Part shown: piece by piece, positions 49,949-56,649 of the stretch
Layout: each line of letters opens with the position of its first letter
Numbering within the stretch: the stretch's first letter is position 1
Assembly: GCF_003611035.1 (NCBI RefSeq)
Contig: NZ_CP030033.1
Location: 1,364,001-1,428,000 of the forward strand
Length of the DNA: 64,000 nucleotides
Direction: 5' to 3'
Origin: Cryobacterium soli
GTDB lineage: Bacteria; Actinomycetota; Actinomycetes; Actinomycetales; Microbacteriaceae
The notes under the pieces: model-generated
The model's input: the letters and a program-made list of their open reading frames with translations, nothing else
What the model was told of the DNA's origin: nothing
The model's database searches: none
Made by a program: the position numbers and the translations under genes

Positions 49949-50992
49949 GTGACGAGCACCACGAGTTCCGCCGCCTTCGGGGCGGCCGGCCCCTCGGGCA
50001 GCGCGGGAACCATCGAGGTCATCGACTCGGTCGAGCTCGCCGTCGTCGAGCGGTCCGGTTTCATCGAGTCCCGGCACGCCGGCGCGGCCGTGCTGCTCGG
50101 CAGTGACGGCGCCGTGCTGCGCGCGCTCGGCGATGTCAACGCGCCGGTGTTCCCGCGCTCGTCGATGAAACCGTTCCAGGCCATCGCGGTCATGGCCAGC
50201 GGTGTCGTACTGCGCGGGGAGGATGCCGCCATCGCGACGTCCAGCCACTCCGGCACCCAGAAGCACACCGACCTGGTGCGTGGGCTGCTCGCCCGCGCCG
50301 GTCTTTCCGAGGCCGACCTCGGCTGCACGCCCACCTGGCCTGGGGACTCCGCCACCCGGGACGGCCTCGTGCGCCAGGGCGCAGGCCCCGCCCCGATCTA
50401 CTCCGACTGCTCAGGCAAGCACGCGGCGATGCTCGTCGCCTGCGTGCAGAACCACTGGCCGATCGTGGGGTACCTCGACCCGGAGCATCCGCTGCAGAAG
50501 CGCATTCTCGACGTCGTGGAGCGGTTCACCGGCGAACGCCCGACGGCCTCGGGCGTCGACGGGTGCGGCGCCCCCGTGCACGCGCTGTCGCTCACAGCGC
50601 TGGCCCGCGGTATCGCCCGCATCGCCACGTCCAAGTCGACCTCGCCTTTCGCCATCTACCGTGAGGCCGGCTTCCTGGCCGAGGCCGTGCGCGAGAACGG
50701 CTGGGTCATCGCCGGCCCCGGACTGCCGGACTCGATCGCGATCGAGCGACTGGGCCTGTTCGTCAAGGGCGGCGCAGAGGGCATCATGGTGGCCTCGGCC
50801 GACAACGGGATGACCGTGGCGCTGAAGATCCTGGACGGCAACCTGCGCGCGGCCACCATCGTGGCGCTGAGCCTGCTGGCGGACGCCGGCGCGGTGCCCC
50901 GCTCCGAGGTCGACGCCATCGTCCCCGAGCTCAAGCTCGCGGTCTTCGGCGGCGGCCAGCCCATCGGCCAGATCCGCGCCAGCTACGTCTGA
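49949..50992 (+). CDS. L-asparaginase, Rhizobium etli type II-like (PF06089)
   Basis: 347 residues from GTG 49949. It belongs to the thermolabile Rhizobium-type asparaginase family, distinct from the E. coli AnsA/AnsB class. Markers: RSSMKPFQ (the SxxK catalytic dyad), TSSHSG, DCSGKHAAMLVACV and GVDGCGAPVHALSL. It hydrolyses asparagine to aspartate and ammonia. Its start follows the gabT stop by two nt. Confidence 0.88.
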   Translation: MTSTTSSAAFGAAGPSGSAGTIEVIDSVELAVVERSGFIESRHAGAAVLLGSDGAVLRALGDVNAPVFPRSSMKPFQAIAVMASGVVLRGEDAAIATSSHSGTQKHTDLVRGLLARAGLSEADLGCTPTWPGDSATRDGLVRQGAGPAPIYSDCSGKHAAMLVACVQNHWPIVGYLDPEHPLQKRILDVVERFTGERPTASGVDGCGAPVHALSLTALARGIARIATSKSTSPFAIYREAGFLAEAVRENGWVIAGPGLPDSIAIERLGLFVKGGAEGIMVASADNGMTVALKILDGNLRAATIVALSLLADAGAVPRSEVDAIVPELKLAVFGGGQPIGQIRASYV

Positions 50993-51025
50993 CCTGGCCC
51001 GCTGATCCCGCCGGGGCCGCTGCTC

Positions 51026-51089
51026 ACTGTTCCCGAAGCGGACAACTGTTGCCGGCATACCGGACGCAATTGTCCGCACGGGGAACAGT
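51026..51089. repeat. Dispersed palindromic element, copy 2
   Basis: 64 bp: ACTGTTCCC (51026-51034) with GGGAACAGT (51081-51089), and inside CGGACAACTGTTG / CGCAATTGTCCG around CCGGCATACCGG. The same layout as 31834-31899. It separates the converging asparaginase and permease genes. Confidence 0.85.
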
Positions 51090-51111
51090 CAGGGCCGCAC
51101 CGCGGCCGAGA

Positions 51112-51921
51112 CTAGCCCTGGCGGGCCTGGCGCTTGGCCCGGGCGCCCGCGGAGACCTGCGCGGTCACCACGATCACCAGGGCCAGGATGAACACCATCG
51201 AGGCGATCACATTCGCCTCGGCGGGGATACCACGTGACGCCGAAATGTAGATGTACTTGGGGAACGTGGTCACCGCCCCCGAGTTGAAGTTCGTGATGAT
51301 GAAATCGTCGAAGCTCAGCGCGAATGACAGCAGCGCAGCGGCGAGGATGCCCGGCAGCAGCAGCGGGAAGGTGATCCGGGCGAACACCTGCGCGGGCGAG
51401 CCGTACAGGTCGCGCCCGGCCTCCTCCAGCGCCGGGTCGAGTCCGGCGACGCGGGCCTTCACGGTCACCACGACGAAGCTGATGCAGAACATCGTGTGCG
51501 CCAGGATGATCGTGAGCATGTCCTTGGGCACCCCCAGCGACAGGAACTGCGCGGCCAGGCCGGCGCCGAGCACCACCTCGGGGGTCGCCATCGGCAGGAA
51601 CAGGAGCAGGCTGGTGCCGGCCCGGAACCTGAACCTGTAGCGCACCAGGGCGATGGCGATCATGGTGCCCAGGGTCGTGGCGATCACGGTGGCCACCACC
51701 CCGATGATCAGGCTGTTGCCGAAGGCCTCGCAGACCGCGCCATTCTGCACCGCGCAGACGTTGAGCCATTTGTCGAAGGTGAAGCCGCGCCAGGTGATGT
51801 TGGACTTGAGCGAGTCATTGAACGAGAAGACGAAGGTGTAGACGATCGGGATCATCAGGAAGATCAGCGCGAGCGCCGAATAGACCGGCAGGAGCCACGT
51901 GCCCAGCGAGAGACGCCTCAC
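51112..51921 (-). CDS. ABC transporter permease, PotC-like
   Basis: 269 residues from a GTG at 51921 that overlaps the upstream permease stop (GTGA). Six membrane segments: LLPVYSALALIFLMIPIVYT first and FILALVIVVTAQVSAG last. The EAA-type loop for contact with the ATPase is EEAGRDLYGSPAQVFARITFPLLLPGI. It is one half of a heterodimeric permease for polyamine-type substrates with the neighbouring gene. The order of the four genes (binding protein, ATPase, two permeases) is typical of PotABCD. Confidence 0.9.
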   Translation of the reverse strand: MRRLSLGTWLLPVYSALALIFLMIPIVYTFVFSFNDSLKSNITWRGFTFDKWLNVCAVQNGAVCEAFGNSLIIGVVATVIATTLGTMIAIALVRYRFRFRAGTSLLLFLPMATPEVVLGAGLAAQFLSLGVPKDMLTIILAHTMFCISFVVVTVKARVAGLDPALEEAGRDLYGSPAQVFARITFPLLLPGILAAALLSFALSFDDFIITNFNSGAVTTFPKYIYISASRGIPAEANVIASMVFILALVIVVTAQVSAGARAKRQARQG

Positions 51922-52835
51922 AGCAGTTCCTCCGTTCCGCTTCTCTTCACATAGACGCCCACGATCACGAGGATCACGGTCATCAGGATGATGGACAGGG
52001 CCGCGGCCGCCGGGTAGTTCAACAGCACGAGGAAGTTCGCCTCGATCACATTGCCGATCATCTGGGTATCCGCCCCGCCGAGGAAGTCCCGGCTGGCGTT
52101 GATGTAGTCGCCGGCGGCGGGGATGAAGGTGAGCAGCGTGCCGGCCACGATGCCGGGCATCGACAGCGGGATGGTGACGGTGCGGAAGGTGTGGAACCCG
52201 CTGGCGTACAGGTCGTTGCCGGCCTCGAGATAGCGCAGGTCCAGCCGCTCCAGGGTGGTGTACAGCGGCAGGGTCATGAACGGGATGAAGTTGTAGGTCA
52301 GCCCGAAGATCACCGAGAACGCCGTGCCGGTCAGATGCGCATCCGGTGCCAGCAGCGACACCGCCTTGAGCGATGTCACGAGGAACGACTCGTCGGAGAG
52401 GATCTGCTTCCAGGCCAGGGTGCGCAGCAGGAAGCTGATGAAGAACGGTGCGATCACGAGCACCAGCATCAGGCTCTGCAGCAGAGGCCATTTGCGGGCC
52501 GTGACCCCGATGAAGTACGCCAGCGGGTAGCTGAACGCCAGCGCCAGCACCGTGGCGACGATGGCGTAGCCGAACGATCGCAGGATGTGCGGCCAGTACT
52601 GCTCGACCACCGCCACGTAGTTTTCCCACCGGAACGCGTAGCTGTACATACCGATGTCGCCGAATTCGGTCGGCGCCTGCAGCGACGTGAGGATCAGCGA
52701 CACCAGCGGGGCCAGGAAGAACAGCACCAGGTAGAGGATGCCGGGCAGCAGCAGGAGCAGCGCCACCTTGCTGCGGCGGCGCGGCGGCGCGTCGGCGGGC
52801 GGCGCGGCCGTGCTGGAGAACGCGGCGAAGGCCAT
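51918..52835 (-). CDS. ABC transporter permease, PotB-like
   Basis: 305 residues. Six membrane segments: VALLLLLPGILYLVLFFLAPLV, then IVATVLALAFSYPLAYFIG and four more. The EAA loop is EAGNDLYASGFHTFRTVTIPLSMPGI. The N-terminal ~25 residues are cytoplasmic and basic. It partners with the PotC-like permease, and its stop overlaps that gene's start. Confidence 0.9.
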   Translation of the reverse strand: MAFAAFSSTAAPPADAPPRRRSKVALLLLLPGILYLVLFFLAPLVSLILTSLQAPTEFGDIGMYSYAFRWENYVAVVEQYWPHILRSFGYAIVATVLALAFSYPLAYFIGVTARKWPLLQSLMLVLVIAPFFISFLLRTLAWKQILSDESFLVTSLKAVSLLAPDAHLTGTAFSVIFGLTYNFIPFMTLPLYTTLERLDLRYLEAGNDLYASGFHTFRTVTIPLSMPGIVAGTLLTFIPAAGDYINASRDFLGGADTQMIGNVIEANFLVLLNYPAAAALSIILMTVILVIVGVYVKRSGTEELL

Positions 52836-52837
52836 TC

Positions 52838-54040
52838 CTAGGCCTCCTCGAGCTCCGTGACGAGGGCGGCCCGGCGCTGGGCCGCGATGCTCTTGGTGGT
52901 GGTGTCGGCGACGAACTTGGGGTCCGGCCCTGCCGGGTCGTCGTCCAGTCCGAAGCCGTGCTCGACGTTCCAGGTCATCCAGACCTCGTCGCCCTCGCCC
53001 TCGACGGGGCCGAAGGAGCGGTTCTGTTCGAACACGATGATGGTGCCGACGCCGGGTACGGTGACGAGGTACTGGGTGCTCACTCCGGTGAACGACACAT
53101 CCGTCACCCGGCCGGGGCCGATGATGTTGTGGGCGGAGTCGGGCTCCGGCTTCTGCCGGTGCAGGGTGATCTTCTCGGGCCGTACCCCCACGGTGACATC
53201 ACCGGCGTGCCGGTGCGAGCGGGCCTTGGGCACCACGATGCTGCGCCCGGCCACGTCGACGGCTATCGAGGTGCTGGTCTCCCCCACCACGGCCCCGGTG
53301 AAGAGGTTGGACTGGCCGAGGAAGTTGGCCACGAAGGCCGTGCGCGGCAGTTCGTAGAGCAGTTCGGGGGTGCCCATCTGTTCGATGCGGCCCTTGTTCA
53401 TCACCGCGATGGTGTCGGCCATGGTCATGGCCTCCTCCTGGTCGTGGGTGACGTGCAGGAAGGTGAGGCCGACCTCCTCCTGGATGGTCTTGAGCTCGAG
53501 CTGCATCTGGCGGCGGAGCTTGAGGTCGAGCGCGCCGAGCGGTTCGTCGAGCAGCAAGAGCGCCGGCCGGTTCACGATCGCGCGGGCCAGCGCCACCCGC
53601 TGCTGCTGCCCGCCGGAGAGCTGCACGGGTTTGCGGGCGGCCAGGTGGTCGAGTTCTACCAGCCGCAGCGCTTCGTGGGCTTTGGCCACGGCATCCGCGA
53701 TCTTGCGGCGGCGCAGCCCGAACGCCACGTTCTCGAGCACGGTCATGTGCGGGAACAGTGCGTAGCTCTGGAACACGGTGTTCACCGGGCGTTGGTAGGC
53801 CTTCTGCCCGGTGACGTCCTGGCCGCCGATCAGGATGCGCCCGCCGGTGGGTTCTTCCAGGCCCGCCACCAACCGCAGGGTGGTGGTTTTGCCGCAGCCG
53901 GAGGGGCCGAGCAGGGCGAAGAACGAACCGGCCGGGATGACCAGGTCGAGGTGCTCGATGGCGGTGAAGCCGGGGAACCGTTTCTGGATGCCGATGAGTT
54001 CGAGGTCGGCGCCGCGGTCGGCGAAAGCTCCGGTGGCCAC
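52838..54040 (-). CDS. ABC transporter ATP-binding protein, PotA-like
   Basis: 400 residues from a GTG at 54040, three nt after the binding-protein stop. Walker A GPSGCGKTTTLRLVAG, Q-loop PVNTVFQSYALFPHM, signature LSGGQQQRVALARA, Walker B LLLLDEPLGALD and H-loop THDQEEAMTMAD are all present. The C-terminal TOBE domain (VTVGVRPEKITL) follows, as in polyamine importers. It powers import through the two permeases. Confidence 0.93.
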   Translation of the reverse strand: MATGAFADRGADLELIGIQKRFPGFTAIEHLDLVIPAGSFFALLGPSGCGKTTTLRLVAGLEEPTGGRILIGGQDVTGQKAYQRPVNTVFQSYALFPHMTVLENVAFGLRRRKIADAVAKAHEALRLVELDHLAARKPVQLSGGQQQRVALARAIVNRPALLLLDEPLGALDLKLRRQMQLELKTIQEEVGLTFLHVTHDQEEAMTMADTIAVMNKGRIEQMGTPELLYELPRTAFVANFLGQSNLFTGAVVGETSTSIAVDVAGRSIVVPKARSHRHAGDVTVGVRPEKITLHRQKPEPDSAHNIIGPGRVTDVSFTGVSTQYLVTVPGVGTIIVFEQNRSFGPVEGEGDEVWMTWNVEHGFGLDDDPAGPDPKFVADTTTKSIAAQRRAALVTELEEA

Positions 54041-54043
54041 GCG

Positions 54044-55258
54044 TCAGGCTCCCAGCAGGATGCTCTGGAACTCTGCCCCGTAGGTCTGTTCCTCGGCGCC
54101 GCTGAGGGTGCGGAAGACCTTGGCCTTGGCGAGGGTGGCATCGTCGGGGAAGATCAACGGGTTGTCGGCCAGTTCGGGGTCGATCTCCATGGCCGCCTCC
54201 TTGGCGCCGGCCACCGGGGTGATGAAGTTGACGTACGCGGCGACCTCGGCGGCCACGGCGGGGTCGTAGTAGTAGTTGATCAGCGCTTCGGCGTTGGCCT
54301 TGTGCGCGGAGCCGACCGGCACGACGAAGTTGTCGTTCCAGATGGTGCCGCCCTTCTCGGGCACCACGAACCCCCACTTGTCGCCGTTCTCGGCGTTGAG
54401 CTGCACGATGTCGCCCGACCACACGATGGCGGCGAGGCTGTCGCCGTTGACGAGGTCTTCCTTGTAGGAGTTGCCCTTGATGTTGCGCACCTGGCCGTCG
54501 CTGACCTGCTTCTTGAGCACCTCGATCGCGGCGGTGAAGTCGTCGTCGCCCCAGTCGCCGGAGATGTCGACGCCCGCGTCCAGCATGATCAGGCCCATGG
54601 TGTCGCGCATCTCGGAGAGCACGCCCACGCGGCCCTTGAGTTCGGGCGTGCTCCACAGCTGTTCGACGGACGTGATGCCGTCGGGGAACTTCTCCTTGTT
54701 CCAGCAGATACCGGCGAAGCCGCCCTGCCACGGCACCGACAGTTCCCGGCCCGGGTCGAAGTCGACGTCCTTGAGGCCCGGCAGCAGATTGGCCAGGTTG
54801 GGGATGTTGGCGTGGTCGAGCTCCTGCAGGTAACCGAACCGGGCAAGCCGGCCGACCATCCAGTCGGTGAGGCACACCGTGTCAGCGCCGATGTCCTTGC
54901 CCAGGGCCAGCTGGTCCTTCACCTTGCCGTAGTAGGTGTTGTTGTCATCGACGGCCTCGGTGTAGTTCACCGTGATCCCGGTCTCCGCCGTGAACGCCTC
55001 GAGGGTCGGGTAGTTGCCGGCGTCGTCCACGTCGATGTAGAGCGCCCAGTTGTCCCAGCGCAGGGTCTTCTCGCTCGCCGACTTGTCGGTGGCCGCGGTG
55101 GGCTTGGCCGCACTGCCGGTGGAACAGGCGGCGAGCGCCAGGGCGGCCGCGCCGGCACCCGCACCGGCCAGGAGAGCGCGGCGCCCCATCTGGGCACGCT
55201 GGGCCTGCTGCACGAGCTGACGGATCATCGGGTCTGCGGGCAGGGGCCTGGGCGTCAT
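54044..55258 (-). CDS. Polyamine-type ABC substrate-binding lipoprotein, PotD-like
   Basis: 404 residues from ATG 55258, which has AAGGAGA six nt upstream. The signal region QMGRRALLAGAGAGAAALAL ends in the lipobox LAAC, with a twin Arg, so it may be a Tat-exported lipoprotein. The mature protein is a spermidine/putrescine-binding fold: LRWDNWALYIDVDDAGNYPT, ITVNYTEAVDDNNTYYGKV and VPYQGGFAGICWNKEKFP-like stretches match PotD. The ligand (putrescine, spermidine or GABA-like) is inferred from context: gabT genes are nearby. It starts the potDABC operon. Confidence 0.9.
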   Translation of the reverse strand: MTPRPLPADPMIRQLVQQAQRAQMGRRALLAGAGAGAAALALAACSTGSAAKPTAATDKSASEKTLRWDNWALYIDVDDAGNYPTLEAFTAETGITVNYTEAVDDNNTYYGKVKDQLALGKDIGADTVCLTDWMVGRLARFGYLQELDHANIPNLANLLPGLKDVDFDPGRELSVPWQGGFAGICWNKEKFPDGITSVEQLWSTPELKGRVGVLSEMRDTMGLIMLDAGVDISGDWGDDDFTAAIEVLKKQVSDGQVRNIKGNSYKEDLVNGDSLAAIVWSGDIVQLNAENGDKWGFVVPEKGGTIWNDNFVVPVGSAHKANAEALINYYYDPAVAAEVAAYVNFITPVAGAKEAAMEIDPELADNPLIFPDDATLAKAKVFRTLSGAEEQTYGAEFQSILLGA

Positions 55259-55521
55259 ATCGGTCTCCTTGCATTCTTCAGCCGCCGCTGCTTCGAGAAG
55301 CGGTCCGCTGGGTGACGAGTGGACCGATCCTGACACAGACGGAACGAGACGCGCCATAAAATGCCTAAAACGTTAACATTCGACGCGATTTCGACGGATA
55401 CCGTCGGTGGGGCGCCCTGAACACGTTCGAAAGCGCACTCGGGCCTCGTAGGGCCGCACCAGTATGCTGTGGCCACGGGCGTGTGCCTCTCCCGGGACGC
55501 CCGCACAGGCAAAGGAGCCCC
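55259..55521. other. Non-coding interval between potD-like and ald genes
   Basis: The 263 nt between the divergent binding-protein and ald genes carry a minus-strand AT-rich stretch around 55360-55380 (TTAACGTTTTAGG, TTTTAT) that may be the pot operon promoter. On the plus side a TATGCT at 55462-55467 may be the ald -10. GGGCGT/ACGCCC (about 55480-55505) form a short inverted repeat before the ald ribosome-binding site. No ORF is supported. Confidence 0.4.
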
Positions 55522-56649
55522 ATGCGGATCTGCATACCGAAAGAGATCAAGGACAACGAGTTCCGGGTGGCGATCACGCCAGCGGGGGTGCACGACCTGG
55601 TGCTGCACGGCCATGAGGTGCTCATCGAAACCGGCGCAGGGCTGGGGTCGTCGATCACCGACGACCAGTTCTCAGCGGCCGGCGCCACGATCCTGCCCGA
55701 TGCCGTCTCCACCTGGTCGGCGGCCGAGCTGCTGCTCAAGGTGAAGGAACCGGTGCCGAGCGAATACGCGCACTTCCGGGCCGACCTGGTGCTCTTCACC
55801 TATCTCCATCTGGCCGCCGAGGCGGGCCTCACCCGGGCGCTGCTCGACGCCGGAGTCACCGCCATCGCGTACGAAACCGTGCAGCTGCCGACCCGGGCGT
55901 TGCCCCTGCTGGCGCCCATGAGCGAGGTCGCCGGACGCCTGGCGCCCATCGTCGGGGCCAACGCCATGCTCAAGCCCAACGGTGGCCCTGGTCTGCTGGT
56001 GCCCGGCGTACCGGGCACGCATCCGGCCCGGGTCACCGTCCTGGGCGGCGGTGTCGCCGGAACCGCCGCGATGCAGGTGGCGATCGGGCTGGGCGCGGAG
56101 GTCACGGTGCTCGACACCAATCTCTTCCGGTTGCGCGAGTTGGACACCCTCTACTACGGCCGGGTGAAGACGATCGCGTCGAACGCCTTCGAGATCGAGA
56201 CCGCGTTGCTGCAGTCCGATCTGGTGATCGGGTCGGTGCTGATTCCCGGCGCCCGGGCGCCCAAGCTGGTGAGCAACGAGTTGGTGTCGCGCATGAAGCC
56301 CGGAAGCGTGCTCGTGGACATCGCAGTGGACCAGGGCGGCTGCTTCGCCGACACCCACCCGACAACGCACACCGAGCCCACCTTCACCGTGCACGGTTCG
56401 CTGTTCTACTGTGTGGCCAATATGCCGGGCGCCGTGCCGAGCACGTCGACGTATGCGTTGACCAACGCGACGCTGCCCTATGTGCGCGCCATCGCGAACC
56501 GGGGGTGGGCGGATGCGCTGCGGGCCGACGCGGCTTTGGCGTTGGGGCTGAACACCTTCGCCGGGGTCCTGACCAGCGCCCCGGTCGCCACGGCCCACGC
56601 CCTGCCGCTCACTCCCCTGGCCGAGGTGCTCGCCGCACCGGCCGGCTAG
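55522..56649 (+). CDS. ald: Alanine dehydrogenase
   Basis: 375 residues from the ATG at 55522, with AAAGGAG seven nt upstream. It reversibly converts alanine and NAD+ to pyruvate, ammonia and NADH. The start MRICIPKEIKDNEFRVAITP is typical. LLKVKEPVPSEYAHF contains the active-site Lys region, HLAA the His, and VTVLGGGVAGTAAMQVAIGLG the NAD-binding Rossmann. AVDQGGCFADTHPTTHTEP is a family signature. Its stop overlaps the convergent EccC-like stop by three nt. Confidence 0.95.
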   Translation: MRICIPKEIKDNEFRVAITPAGVHDLVLHGHEVLIETGAGLGSSITDDQFSAAGATILPDAVSTWSAAELLLKVKEPVPSEYAHFRADLVLFTYLHLAAEAGLTRALLDAGVTAIAYETVQLPTRALPLLAPMSEVAGRLAPIVGANAMLKPNGGPGLLVPGVPGTHPARVTVLGGGVAGTAAMQVAIGLGAEVTVLDTNLFRLRELDTLYYGRVKTIASNAFEIETALLQSDLVIGSVLIPGARAPKLVSNELVSRMKPGSVLVDIAVDQGGCFADTHPTTHTEPTFTVHGSLFYCVANMPGAVPSTSTYALTNATLPYVRAIANRGWADALRADAALALGLNTFAGVLTSAPVATAHALPLTPLAEVLAAPAG

